From Branchipolynoe longqiensis (taxonomy: Eukaryota; Annelida; Polychaeta; Phyllodocida; Polynoidae), in contig CM059186.1 in NCBI GenBank assembly GCA_030323885.1, positions 24,261,849 through 24,325,848 of the forward strand: a stretch of 64,000 nucleotides of DNA, in the 5' to 3' direction. This document shows, piece after piece, positions 51,617 through 63,111 of this stretch. Within the stretch, counting starts at the first letter, position 1. Each line of letters starts with the position of its first letter. The notes below the pieces were generated by a model, which had not been told where the DNA came from, searched no databases, and saw only the letters and a program-made list of their open reading frames with translations. Made by a program: the position numbers and the translations under genes.

Positions 51617-52283
51617 TAAGCATAATTGACTCACAACGGGAGGACGTTTGTGAGTTGCTCCAACAGGATTTATCTACTAAGACTACTTATTCACAAAGTA
51701 AGTAATGGAATCTTAGGTTAAATTGTGTATGATGCTTTATAGCATCACATTATGAAAGTTCAGAACTTTCTCAGGTCCCTTTTGGACTTTGTACGTGTTT
51801 TTTACTTAAGGATAGAACACTGGGTGCCGCTGGCACAAACGAAACCGATATTCCTTTGTTCTATCGACACCTGTTTTTGAGACAGGGAGAAATGGTAACC
51901 CGAGTTGCTCATTTCCTAAGAAAATTCTCCCGGATCCTGAATAGAGGATGTTGTTGGGGATGCTTCTGGGTGTTTTTTATAGACACCCCAGACCGGTTTA
52001 AGGCGAACCTCCGAGTTTCGTAATATTTTCTCCAACTTGCTGGCGTCGTAGCCGCGGGTGGGAGAAGTGTACGGAACAGAGAGAGTGGGCGATCTGAGGA
52101 TCGATACCCCCCGTTTGGTTGGTTTCGTTACCCTACACCTACGGCAAAATTTAGCTTCACGCCTGTCTGAAACGTTGTAATACACGCTATTCTGTACCTG
52201 TTACCTCAACCCAGTTTACTGGTTACACTTTGTGTAGTTGAGATGATTCCGGTTAAGTAACACCTTTGTCGTTACAGGAACCG

Positions 52284-53610
52284 ATGGCCACTCGGCGGAA
52301 TAAGCCGCCTGCGGCAGCCGAGGGCATTGCCCCTACGGATTACGATTCGTCACCAGCGGCTACGGCTCCGCCGTCCCCACAGCCCGGGGCACAGACGTCC
52401 GACCGGGACAATGACCAGCCACCTCAACCAAATGATTGGGAGGCAAAGATGGCAGCTATGATGGAGGAAAAGATGCGCCAATTCCAGGCTCTTTCCTTTG
52501 CGGGCCCTCCCCAAATCCCTGATGAGGATTGGGAAGACTTTTCCGATGACGAGGAAGACACGGTTTCGGCCCCCGAGGTTCCGAAACCGAAAGCGCGCGG
52601 CAAGAAACGCCGCACAGTAAGCAGCTCAGGTGATGAGTTCACCAAGGCCGCTAACGCTAAACGCCCTAAGAAGTCGAAGAAAAAGAAAAAGAAAAAGAAA
52701 GACTCGTCCTCGGACTCGTCAGACGACTCCTCTTCCACGGAATCAGATTCCGATACGGAACGCGCTGGGGTGTACGCCAAAATAGGCGCTAAGGTTGGGA
52801 AGAAGATTGTCAAGAAAAAAGGCAAAAAAGGTTCGTACCACAACCATGATGAGGAAAACGGTCAATGGCCATTTTACAACCTTCAAACCAGCTGAGGTCA
52901 TTAATAAATTGACTGAACAGATCTCCGGCGTCAAAGGTATTCCCGCTACGGTATGTAAGGAGATGGATGCTGGCATCCATCTGTCAGACGAACGTCGCCG
53001 CTATGAAACTGCCCTATCTTTGATCCATAAGGCAGTTTTGGGGTCCTTGACTTCCATTATCCCGGTTGCAAACCGCATGCAAACCGAGAAAAAGTTCTCG
53101 TCCTTGGCTCGGGTAATGGACAGGGGCATTGCCTTGCTCGCTGCGGCGAGTAACTACATGACACATCGCCGCTTCGAAAATGTGTTCAAATCCGTCACTA
53201 CCGACGCGGGCAAAGAGGTCGCCCGGTCAAAGAAGATGACTGATCATGACGGCAAGGAATACACAGTGTATTCCGGACCTACCCCCATCAAAGGCAAACC
53301 TCTGGACAAGTCCAAGATGTTTGGGGGTCAGCTTGCCTATCTGTACAAGCAAGTATAGGTGGACACTAAGAGTGCCAAGAACACGGAACTCAAGGGCCGT
53401 AAATCCCAAAACCCACTCGGGTTCAGACGAAGCAGGACGGATTTTCGCTTCCGCCGGGGAGGAAGGCCGTTCAGGGGCGGACCATCCTTCGCATTCAGCC
53501 AGAGGGGAAGAGGTCGAGGCGACAGACAACCCTCAAACTGGAACGACAACCGCGGTTACAAAAGGGAATTTGTTCCCAAGCCGCAGTTCCCCAAACCAGG
53601 GAACAAGTAG
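52284..53610 (+). pseudogene. E5 gag-like ORF1, broken
   Basis: ATG at 52284 (MATRRNKPPAAAEG). Acidic/basic N-terminal half with Lys-rich KKSKKKKKKKKD and Ser/Asp-rich blocks. The frame changes near 52800-52860 to a helical part (PAEVINKLTEQISGVKG, ALSLIHKAVLGSLTSI, MTHRRFENVFKSV). A TAG at 53356-53358 interrupts it. An Arg/Gly-rich, probably nucleic-acid-binding tail follows (FRFRRGGRPFRGG, RGRGRGD). DIRS ORF1 proteins share this disordered-helical-RG layout. Confidence 0.75.
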
Positions 53611-55096
53611 AGAACGCCACACAAACATTTCAGCCTCCTGGCCCTGAAATGGTCACAGAGGAAACACAAACTGATGTAAGCTTTTTTCAAGTGGGCAACA
53701 TTGTTAATTATTTAGAGCAATGGCAACAATTAACCACAAACCCAGAGGTTATTAGTATTGTTAAAGGCATTGCAATTCCTTTCACACAATTACCTGTCCA
53801 GAAAAGAGCCTTTTCCATATAAATTCAATTCGCAAGAAAGATTTCAATTAAATGAACAGGTTAGGCTTTTTGAAGCCAAAGGCATCGTCAAAAGAGTACA
53901 TACATCATGCTAAAGGTGAATTCATTTCAAATATTTTCTCCACTCCTAAACCAGATGGGTCCATTAGAATGATCTTAGATTTAACTAAATTAAATGAAAT
54001 CATTGAATACCAACATTTCAAAATGTTTTCCTTAGAAACGGCTCACGATTTGATCACCCCAGAGTGTTGGCTAGCGAGTGTCGATTTAAGAGATGCTTAC
54101 TATACCGTCCCTATTCAGGAGGTGTATCGCAAATATTTAAGGTTTGTCTGGAATGGCCAGCTTTTTGAATTTACCTGCCTACCTAATGGTTTGGCGTGTG
54201 CACCACGCCTTTTTACTAAGTTGTTGAAACCGTTTTTTTCACAAATGGCTAAACTTGGTCATTGTATGTTTCCATACATTGATGATTCTTTCATTATGAG
54301 ACAATCTTTCACACAATGCGAGCTCGCTGTTCAAGATTTATGTCAACTTTTCTCAAACTTGGGTTTCTTCATACATGATAAGAAATCCGTGTTTTCTCCT
54401 ACTAAGGAGCTTAAGTGTCTAGGTTTCATTTTAAACACGACGGCTATGACCGTGTCACTTACACAACAAAAGAAAGATAAGTTGCGGGACACAGCGATAC
54501 AGCTGTTAGACATTTCTAGGCCAAAGATAAGAGAGGTCGCAGTCTTAATCGGTATAATGATTTCGTACAGCCCTGCTATTTTATATGGGGCCGCACACGT
54601 TAAGTCCCTGGAAATTGATAAAAATCTAGCTTTGGCCCGAGCAAAGGGTAACTTCGAAAAGAGAATGTTTATCTCTGAGAATGGACTAGCCGACATTTAT
54701 TGGTGGCTAAGTCACTTTGATAACTCCCCCAATCCCATTAGAATGGGTGAGCCCAATACTACAGTTACAACTGACGCGTCACTGCAAGGTTGGGGGGCAC
54801 ATCGCAATGATGTAGCAACGGGAGGAAGATGGCTAGAATCGGAATTTTCCGATCATATTAATGTTTTAGAATTAAGAGCCATTTACTTTAGTTTAACCAG
54901 CCTTGTTAAAGTACCCAAAAATAATGTACGTATCCTCACGGATAACACCACGGCGATGGCTTATGTCAGAAATATGGGAGGTACAAAATCAATAAAGTGT
55001 AACGAATTGGCACTACTCATTTGGAATTGGGCGCAAAGCTTTGAGGTCTGGTTAACAATAACACATACCCGGTACGCAGAATTGTCTTGCAGATAA
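53611..55096 (+). pseudogene. E5 reverse transcriptase and RNase H
   Basis: The RT start is split over frames between 53790 and 53900 (LPVQKRAF, then LFEAKGIVKRV, then GEFISNIFSTPKPDGSIRMI). From 53930 it is open: DLTKLNEIIEYQHFKM, SVDLRDAYYTVPI (motif A), FTCLPNGLACAPRLFTKLLK (motif B) and FPYIDDSFIM (catalytic). RNase H reads TTDASLQGWGAH, NVLELRAIYFSL and ILTDNTTAMAYV. A frame change at about 55065 separates it from the last RNase H motif (LADKMSRH) in the next frame. Confidence 0.88.
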
Positions 55097-55520
55097 GATG
55101 AGTCGCCATTTCCATGACCACTTAGAGTGGTCACTAAACCCATCAATTTTCAAAGAGATCTGTAACATATGGGGCTGGCCGGATATAGATTTATTTGCTT
55201 CACGTAATAACTTTAAACTGGACAAATATGTTTTGTGGCACCCCGAACCGAATGCTTGGCACATAGATGCCTTCTCGCTAAATTGGCAAAATCATTTCTT
55301 TTACATTTTTCCCCCTTTTACCATTATTAGCAAAGTCGCCCGAAAGATACAAATGGAGAAAACACACGCCATCCTCATCGTCCCCGAATGGGACACTCAA
55401 CCGTGGCTAGCGAAATTAGTCGCGACGGCCAAAAGCAGCCTACGCTTCCCAAGATACCGAGGAAACCTGAAACATCAGGGACCGTTAGCGCGCCACGGAA
55501 ACCGTGTCGACGACTCCTTT
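55070..55520 (+). CDS. E5 DIRS methyltransferase-like domain
   Basis: Directly after the LADKMSR end of RNase H: HLEWSLNPSIFKEICNIWG, PDIDLFASRNNFKLDKYVLW, HIDAFSLNWQNHFFYIFPPF and VPEWDTQPWLAKLV. This block is the domain annotated as DAM-methyltransferase-like in DIRS elements. Its role in the element is unknown. It is absent from E1 and E2, which supports the family split. The frame is open and continues into the recombinase. Confidence 0.82.
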
Positions 55521-56498
55521 GGTAGCATTCCTTTTTTAAATAAATATTTGGAACAATTCGGCTTGGATAAGATTACACAACAACGGTTGGTTTCTCACGC
55601 CTGGAGGAAGGGAACTGTGAAAATGTATACAACCTATTTAAAGAAATGGGGTATATATTGCTTACTTAAGAAAGTTAAGCCAATGAACCCGACAATATCC
55701 CAGGTAGGACGTTTCCTACATTTCTTAGAAGACGAAGGTTTAGGATATGGCGCTATCAATGCAGCCAGATGTGCGCTGTCAATAATCCTACCTAGGATTA
55801 ATGGACAAACAATGGGTAAACACCATGTTATTTGCTGGATCGTACGATCAATTTATCAGAGGAACCCTCCCAAACCCAAATATAATAGGTTTTGGAATGT
55901 ATCTCTTGTGTTTAAACTCTTCAAGGAATGGCCAGAGAATAAGTTCCTGGACGTTAAGCTATTAGGTTTCAAAGTAGCTTTGCTTCTTCTGCTGGTTACA
56001 GGACACAGGGGCCAAACAATAGTCGCCCTGTCGCTCAATGGTCTTGAAATCGATAACAAGGAAGCAACGTTTGATTTAACAACTTTGTTGAAATCAAATC
56101 GTTTAGGTGATCCCCTGTCGACAATCAGTGTCACTAGTTTCACAGAGGATCGAAAATTATGTGAAGTCTCCGCAATACGGACATATATATCCAAGACAAG
56201 AACAATACGAAACTCAAGGCAGCTTTTGGTGAGCTTTATTAAACCCCACAAGGGCATTTTGAGGGACACCCTCGCCAGATGGACCATGACTGTGTTAAAA
56301 CTATCAGGAGTCAACACAAACAGATATTCATCGCACTCTACATGTGGTGCAATGGTATCTAAGGCCAGATTACTAGGCATTTCCGTGAAACGGATCCTGG
56401 CTCATGCAGGATGGAAAACCGCTAGATCGTTTGCAAAACATTATCACAAGCGACTAGAGAAGCCTCAACCTATCGCACAGAGGCTACTCACCAACTAA
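55521..56498 (+). CDS. E5 tyrosine recombinase with substituted catalytic Arg
   Basis: In frame with the preceding domain. The N-terminal core-binding part reads RLVSHAWRKGTVKMYTTYLK and FLEDEGLGYGAINAARCALS. The catalytic half has Arg in VTGHRGQTIVAL, Lys region TLLKSNRLGD, HSTCGAMVSKA, RILAHAGWKTARSF and Tyr in AKHYHKRL. DIRS recombinases normally have HS-x-R at the third site; here Arg is replaced by Cys (codon tgt at 56344-56346), so catalysis should be lost. The stop is at 56496-56498, just before the internal complementary region. Confidence 0.85.
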   Translation, partial: GSIPFLNKYLEQFGLDKITQQRLVSHAWRKGTVKMYTTYLKKWGIYCLLKKVKPMNPTISQVGRFLHFLEDEGLGYGAINAARCALSIILPRINGQTMGKHHVICWIVRSIYQRNPPKPKYNRFWNVSLVFKLFKEWPENKFLDVKLLGFKVALLLLLVTGHRGQTIVALSLNGLEIDNKEATFDLTTLLKSNRLGDPLSTISVTSFTEDRKLCEVSAIRTYISKTRTIRNSRQLLVSFIKPHKGILRDTLARWTMTVLKLSGVNTNRYSSHSTCGAMVSKARLLGISVKRILAHAGWKTARSFAKHYHKRLEKPQPIAQRLLTN

Positions 56499-56635
56499 AA
56501 GACAAAGGTGAGACAAAGTCAACTTTTCGCTTTATTGTCATACCAATTGTACACACATACTTAAATAAGACTTGATAATAGAATCATAATAACTAACAGG
56601 AATATCAGTATAAAAATGATATTACGTAAAGGTCT

Positions 56636-56768
56636 CCCTAGCCTGTGGCTAGCCAGAGGCGGTATACCGAGGTAAAATAGATTAGTTAGACGAATCTTAC
56701 CTGGGTATAGATGATGGATAACTATTGTTTTACCGAGGTAGGAGCCTCGGTTAGACGTGGGCGAGGGC
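56636..56768 (+). repeat. E5 internal complementary region
   Basis: The left part (56636-56677) is complementary to the start of the left repeat. The right part (56678-56768) is complementary to the last 91 bp of the element (56909-56999) with one mismatch. In DIRS1 such a region joins the two ends to form a circular intermediate. The two arms would form a very stable hairpin with a 140-nt loop. Confidence 0.93.
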
Positions 56769-56880
56769 CCACCCACCATGCCCTGCCACGTCTATTCAAT
56801 CACTTGTACCAAGATTAGGTCACATGACCATAGTTTTTTGGTTTATTGGAATCATTTTTATCCTGAATTAGTAGGTAAAG

Positions 56881-56999
56881 ATTGCTGGACCCGGATGTGC
56901 TTCCTTCTCCCTCGCCCACGTCTAACCGAGGCTCCTACCTCGGTAAAACAATAGTTATCCATCATCTATACCTAGGTAAGATTCGTCTAACTAATCTAT
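56881..56999 (+). repeat. E5 right inverted terminal repeat with extension
   Basis: 56881-56912 pairs with the left repeat; 56909-56999 pairs with the internal complementary region. Ends at the TACA microsatellite. Confidence 0.93.
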
Positions 57000-57122
57000 A
57001 CATACATACATACACATAAAGGCATACGTTTAATGTGTGCGTTGACGACCTAATTGCTAATACGTGTTTGTTTGCTTAACTTACAGTTATACATCATAGT
57101 TTAATGCTTCCATGTAAATAGA

Positions 57123-57319
57123 TACTGTAAAACCTCTCTAACGGACTACGTACACAGATCGACCACTCCCCTATATCGGTCGCTTTATTTGGGTTCCAAA
57201 CAATTGTTCATACAATGCCATTGTAACGATAAAAAAAAACTCCCTAAACCAACCACCTCCCTAAATGGACCATTTTCAGTCAGTCCCATGGTCAGTTGAT
57301 TTAGAGAGGTTTTACTGTA
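57123..57319. mobile_element. Short MITE with TAC(T/A)GTAAAACCTCTCTAA termini
   Basis: 197 bp. The left end TACTGTAAAACCTCTCTAA and right end TTAGAGAGGTTTTACTGTA are inverted repeats with one mismatch, including flanking TA. Tc1/mariner-type, non-coding, located 57 bp before PP1 exon 3. Confidence 0.85.
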
Positions 57320-57359
57320 TTCGCATTGCGTTGTGATTTAATACTATTGATTAGTTTGA

Positions 57360-57611
<252 letters not shown>

Positions 57612-58597
57612 TGAAAGGTTTCTATTGCTATTGTTTTTTTTTATTATGCTATTGCATACATGATGTTGGTATAGAATATTATGATTTAATGGATTAAATT
57701 GTGATTTATTGACTTGTATCGAACTCGTCGAAAATTAAATCAACCTTGTTCAGAAGTCGACTTGTGATAATACAACGATCGTAAACATCGTTTTTAAAAG
57801 TGAAGGGGGTGGGAAATATCCCCCTCCAATCTCTTCCCCCCCGCCCCCCCATCCTAAATAAAACCCACCACATTAATTCTCTGTTATATCCAGGAAACTT
57901 GTCATTATCCATTTAGAGAGATTTCTAGGATATTTCTTCCCTTTTCTTTTGTGGTTTTACTACAGCTGACCTACTTAAGCTGTCTGGTGCAACTAACATG
58001 TCCATTTTGATCTTTTGAGGTGTGAATACAAACCAACTCCTATGACAATACCATCATACTTGTATCCCCCCTCCCCACACACACTTTTATAAGTTCTTAT
58101 CCTGCAGATAGTTTAAGTAGTTTATTGCCGGATAAGATGGATTAGTATTCCAGAGACTAGAGGGATTCAAGTACCTCCCCCCCCCTCCCTGTCCCCGACT
58201 ATCAGTACGATAAAGCATTTATTAAATAACTAGTTTTAAAACCGTAATCATTTTGAGTAATAGAAATAAGTTTTTTTAAACAAATACATGGCCAGTCCAA
58301 TAATATTTATATTGTGGTCAGGTTGGTTATTATAAAATATATTATTATACAATTTCAGCTTCTAATACTCAAAATGACTCAAAACTTTGAGAGCAAATAA
58401 ACTATTTAGTAAGCTCTATTTATCGCCTTTAGATGAGGTTTGAGTCCGTCGTACCTCAAGCCTCATATCGGGCAATAACTACTTAGTAGAGACCCATCCT
58501 CAATCTCTACCTCAAACTAAACTGAGCGTAATGCTGACTTGATTCCTGGCTGTTCTCGATTTTCTATATTTAACAATTTATCCAAGTATCACCCGAC

Positions 58598-58945
58598 CAG
58601 ACCGGATGGCTGAATGAGTTGAGCATCCGTCTCCCATTTTGGTAGATTGTGGGATTCGAACCCATGGGTTCGAACCCTAGTCGAGTCAAACCAATGACTT
58701 ACTAATTTATACTTCTCGCCTCCTAGCCAGCGCTCAGCATTATTAGGATATTGCAAGGACTGGTTGGCTCAGTGTCAAGATAACGTGACTGAGTTGGATA
58801 TCAGGTCATGGTGCTGGCAGTCTGGTCTCCCAGTGGGGCAGCACTATGAAGTCGCCATGAGTGACAATGTCACAAGTCGATACCCGTCCTGATATGCCCA
58901 TAGATGTTATATGCCAGGACCTAAAACTCCCAACAATCAACCAGC
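58598..58945 (+). mobile_element. SINE-like family B, near-complete copy
   Basis: The tRNA-like head (ccggatggctgaatgagttg ... GATTCGAACCC) is followed by the 'gtcgagtcaaaccaatgact' linker, the cgctcagcattattaggata body and the gtcctgatatgcccatagat tail. Confidence 0.82.
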
Positions 58946-59807
58946 CAACCAAGTGTCACCCAATTTTCCTGTGCTGACACAAGATTTTGGGCCTTGCCGT
59001 GAATATGGCGTATGCTTCCGACACGGCGTAAAGCAACCACCAATCAATCAATCAAGATTTTGGCGAGGTGAAAGGATGGGAATGAATCTAGTTTAATGTG
59101 CCAGACTTGAATTGTATGGTGGTCTCCCTGAATCCAGCATTCCTTCAGCCCGGCAGTAAGATTCTTTGAGGCTGTCCGACCTGCTGTACAACCAGGATGT
59201 ACTTTGTCATGTTGTGTAAACCATACACTACGTGGTGTTTATGGGACGGGTTTAAAGATGACCTACCTTACCCAGAGTGAGTCTTATTTTTGTTTTGTGT
59301 TGAGAGGCTTGTATTTAGAATGGTGTGATGTAGCATGATTTAATGTTGCACTCTCACAGCCAAAATTATTATATATATATTCACAGGTATTGAGTATATA
59401 TATATCTGGATATTTGTTATGCTTTGAAACTAACTAGTCAGTGAGTTGTTTATAACTTCTATAAATATCTGTATAGAATGGTGGGATGTGAAATACTAAC
59501 CTGATTTACTGTTGCACTTTCACAGCCAAGATTATTTTATATTCACAGGTATTAAGCATAACTGCATAGTTTACACAAGTATATTTTGAAAATAACTATT
59601 GGATGAGAGTTATTTATTGCCCGATCTATGCTTGGTGGTGATGGTGTATCAGGGACCTCTGAGGTCAAATTGTGATTATTAAGGTCAGCTAACCATAATG
59701 GCCCATGTCAATGAATAAATGTTTAGCTGGTCCCTCAGGAAGGATTGAACATGCAACCCAGCACATTGGGTCGCAGTTGGGATTGGTGCCATTCTGAGGC
59801 TCTATCC

Positions 59808-60000
59808 GACAGATGGGATGGCCAAATGAGTTGAGCATCTGTCTCTTGTTTTAGTAAACCGATGGCTTAAAAATTTATACTTGTCGCTTCCTATCCTGGT
59901 GCTCGGCATTATTAGGATAGGGCATGGACTGTTTGGCTCAGTGTCAGGATAATGAGGATGACTGAGTGGGATATCAGGTCGTGATGCTACTAGCATGGTC
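59808..60000 (+). mobile_element. SINE-like family B, truncated copy
   Basis: Head and first half of the body (gatgggatggccaaatgagt ... gactgagtgggatatcaggt). The tail is replaced by unrelated sequence. Confidence 0.75.
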
Positions 60001-60267
60001 TCTCACTACCTCACACTGTGCTGCTTATATATTGGGCTGCTCCAGGTATACATGTTGAGCTGCGTACCAGTACACACAAATGCAGTTGCCACCGCAGTTA
60101 ACCAAAGCTCTGCCAAGTAATCATTCCCTTTGTAATAGGCCCTATTGAGTCTTGGAATCTAATGGCAGGGCGCCGAGGTGGACTACAGGGCATTTGAGAA
60201 TCGACTTAACCGACTCTCCAGTCATGAAGGCAGCATGTTGTTTGCGCTGTTGCGAAACGGACCAGAC

Positions 60268-60590
60268 AGGATGGCCAAATGAGTTGAGCGTCCGTCTCCT
60301 GTTTTGGTAGCACAGGTTCGAACCCGGGTCGAGTCAAACCAATGACTTAATAATTGATACTTGTCACTTCCTAGTCAGGCATTATTAAGACAGTACAAGG
60401 AATGGTTGGCTTAGTCTCAGGATAATGTGACTGAGTGGGATATCAGGTCATGGTGCTGGTGGCCTGGTCTCCCAGTGGGGCAGCACTATAAAGTCGCCGT
60501 GAGTGTGCACTGTCACAAGTCGGTACCCATCCTGATATGACCTTAGATGTTTCCTGGACGTAACACACCAAAAACCAACTAACTGTTGTA
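60268..60590 (+). mobile_element. SINE-like family B copy
   Basis: Head, linker, body and tail present (cagacaggatggccaaatga ... tgatatgaccttagatgttt). Confidence 0.82.
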
Positions 60591-61100
60591 AAACTTCCCG
60601 GGCGCAGCGCTGACCTCAATTTGAATGTTAACCAGGAGGTTCCTTGTGGCACACTGACACCTTATTATGTAACCTATATAATGTGCGTGCCCATTACACT
60701 TCTTGATCCTGATTTAAACAGATCCTGCCCTGTTTGCTGGAACCTTGTTGGGGCCTGTGTACATGTGACGGTGGAAGTTTGGTGGGTGAGTGGGTGGGCA
60801 AGTACATAGCAGTTCAGTTGGCGTACACAGCTTTAATGAGCTTCAACTCCAGTGGCATTCTGACGTTGACCTAGATTTGATCTTTCATATCGAACTTTGA
60901 TCTTGCATAGTCCGATGGTTTTGAGTTTCTGACATTTTCTGAGATAAATACAGGTTGGTCGTTATCATGTACCTTATTCACTTTTATTTTAAGTGGCTAA
61001 CTTTTGAGGTATTTTAAGTGCCACCATGATAAATTAATTTTGGCAAGCATGCCAAAACTCTGATACTATAGCATTCTGAGGTATATATTCAAGTGGTGTT

Positions 61101-61405
61101 CTCTGTGGCGGAGTGGTTAGAGTGTCTGACTTTTATCTAGGTCAGACTCCTAATCTGAGGGTCGGCAGTTCAATTCCCCGTGCCCCCAGCTCTGCCAATT
61201 TGGATTTCCACCGCTGTGTATAACTTACAGCGTCATCAAAGGCCGGTTGCTCTCATACCATGTCTCTGTGGTGTGGGAGGTTAAAAATCCCTTGGGTCGG
61301 TAAAAGTGTAGGCTCAGGCTTTCTATCGACCAGCAGTGGAATGAGGAAGACCAGTCGTCTATGACTGAAATTTCCCCTGCTTAAACAACTAATGGACCAA
61401 GAAAA
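61101..61405 (+). mobile_element. tRNA-derived SINE family A, full copy
   Basis: Best-preserved plus-strand copy: TGGCGGAGTGG (box A-like), GTTCAATTCC (box B-like), body with 'gtgtgggaggttaaaaatcc', and tail 'actaatggaccaagaaaaaa'. Confidence 0.88.
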
Positions 61406-61589
61406 AAAGTGCCTCAGTATTCACTTTTGTGTTGAGAAAAGTTTAATAAGTGCACCAGTATCTAAGTTAGATATGTAGAATGATGTAATCATTTTGCTGT
61501 TACATAAAGGGGCATTCTATTCCCAGTTTAATGCTCCCGTGCTATGCTGCTATACTCGAAAATGGGTAAACAAAGCATTTCAGTGTGTT

Positions 61590-61855
61590 CATGCCAACCA
61601 ATGACATACAAAATTTATACTGATCGATATCTAGGTTGGTGATCGGCATTAATGGGATATGGCAAGGACTGGTTTGCTCAGTCTGAGGATAATGTGACTG
61701 AGTGGGATATCATATCACAGTATTGGCAGCCCGGTCTTCCAATGGGGCAGCACTATTAAGTTGCTATGAGTGTGCACTGTCACAAGTGGATGCCCATCCT
61801 GATATGACCTTAGATGTTGCTAGGATATAAAGCCCCAACAAATAAACACTAGGCA
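61590..61855 (+). mobile_element. SINE-like family B, diverged copy
   Basis: Starts at 'gccaaccaatgacat' of the linker and runs to 'gatatgaccttagatgttgc'. The head is lost and the copy is more diverged than its neighbours. Confidence 0.75.
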
Positions 61856-61988
61856 ATTCATGAAATACCATGACCATATTTTCACACTGATTAACCAAAT
61901 CTAAATATATATTTGGCTAATATAATACATTTAATAGATTCACCAACTGCCTGTGGGGGGGAGCAAAGCTTCTGGGTTATATTTCAAA

Positions 61989-62058
61989 CGTTTTTATTCA
62001 ATAGGCAAAAGATGTTTCAACTGTTTTTTATTCAATAGGCAAAAGACGCTTCAACATC
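61989..62058 (+). repeat. 34-bp tandem duplication of the PP1 exon 4 splice acceptor
   Basis: 'ttttattcaataggcaaaag' stands at 61992 and again at 62026. The first copy is a decoy 3' splice site (atag at 62001-62004), the second is the one that keeps the frame (62035-62038). Confidence 0.9.
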
Positions 62059-62143
62059 AAACTGTGGAAGACGTTCACAGACTGCTTCAATTGCCTTCCG
62101 ATAGCAGCTATCATAGATGAGAAGATATTCTGTTGTCACGGAG
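62039..62143 (+). CDS. PPP1CB: PP1 catalytic subunit, beta type, exon 4
   Basis: 105 bp, acceptor 'ttcaatag' and donor GTAAGT. It completes Cys/Lys across the junction, then reads [33 protein letters not shown]. The His in CCHG is a metal ligand, and RRFNIKLW is the beta-type version (alpha has RRYNIKLW). The acceptor is duplicated 34 bp upstream; use of the upstream copy would shift the frame because 34 is not a multiple of 3. Confidence 0.97.
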
Positions 62144-62177
62144 GTAAGTCTTGCTTCTATATTTCTCTCTGGTAATA

Positions 62178-62515
62178 TAATATCGGGTGCGGTGGCTTAA
62201 TCGGTAGAGCGCGGGCCTCGCATGCGGAAGGTCAGGAGTTTGGTTCCCGGTTGAGTAAAACCAATGACTTTAAAATTGATACTTGTTGTTTCCTAGCCTG
62301 GCGCTCGGCATTAATAGGATAGGGCAAGGACTAGTTAGCTCAGTGTCAGGATAATGTGACTGAGGAGGATATCCGGTCATTGTGCCAGCAGCGTGATTTC
62401 CCAGTGGGGTAGCACTATAAAGTCGCCACGAGTGCGCACTGTCACAAGTAGGTGCCCATCCTGATATGACCTTACATGTTGCCATGATGTAAAACTCCAA
62501 CAAACAAACAAGTAA
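62178..62515 (+). mobile_element. SINE-like family B with a different tRNA-like head
   Basis: The head ggtgcggtggcttaatcggt ... cctcgcatgcgg ... AGTTTGGTTCCC looks like a tRNA with a CGC-type anticodon region and differs from the heads of other B copies. The linker and body are the family-B type. Suggests a head exchange or a subfamily. Confidence 0.8.
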
Positions 62516-63111
62516 TCTAATGATCCTTAGAGGGAAGTGGGTGTGGGGTTAACATCACCAACACAACTTAACTTATTCACAATTATCTGGACAAAATATG
62601 GCCAGTGATGGTTTATATATATGGAAAGAACCTTTTATGTGAGGGTTATTTAGGGCCTAGGGAAGGATGAGTGTCACTGTGGTCACCCTGCAACTATTAC
62701 TGATTACTATTAGGGTTATTTATCCCTAATTACCCTTCTAAACTCCGAAGAGTGACATAATCCAGGAAATGGTTAGTTACACAGTCGAATTGTCTTGCTC
62801 TATACAAATAGAACTGGGACATGAATCACTAATTATAGCTAAGGGTTAGAAAGAAACAGTTCACTGCAATAGAGGTCACCAAGGAAAGTATCGAAAAGCC
62901 TTGTTGGACTGGTGTTGGATTTGAAGTGCTTTGACTAGGCATATTTCCACAGGGCGGTTCGTAGTAATTTCAAATGCAGTACAGTTGATATTTCTAGAAT
63001 GTGAATATTTAAAGATTTAGCGATTATTCAGGGTAGGAAGTGCATGATAAAATCAGGTGATCAGATCATTACTGACTGGATGAGGTGCCTAATTGGTTTT
63101 CTGAATTACAG

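Larger units (their letters stand above)
51558..56999 (+). mobile_element. E5: DIRS-like YR retrotransposon
   Basis: Inverted terminal repeats (51558-51616 and 56881-56999) and an internal complementary region (56636-56768) that pairs with both termini. Gene order is gag, RT-RNase H, methyltransferase-like, YR. This is the DIRS1 plan, unlike the split direct repeats of E1, E2 and E4. Several frameshifts and a substituted catalytic Arg indicate an inactive copy. Confidence 0.92.

Noticed and set aside
51411..51705. Tyr/Ile/His/Thr-repeat proteins near 51.4 kb
   Set aside because: Translations of the TACA microsatellite.
62178..62250. Possible tRNA gene with a CGC-type anticodon
   Set aside because: The cloverleaf is imperfect and the sequence runs straight into the SINE-B body, so it is a SINE promoter head.
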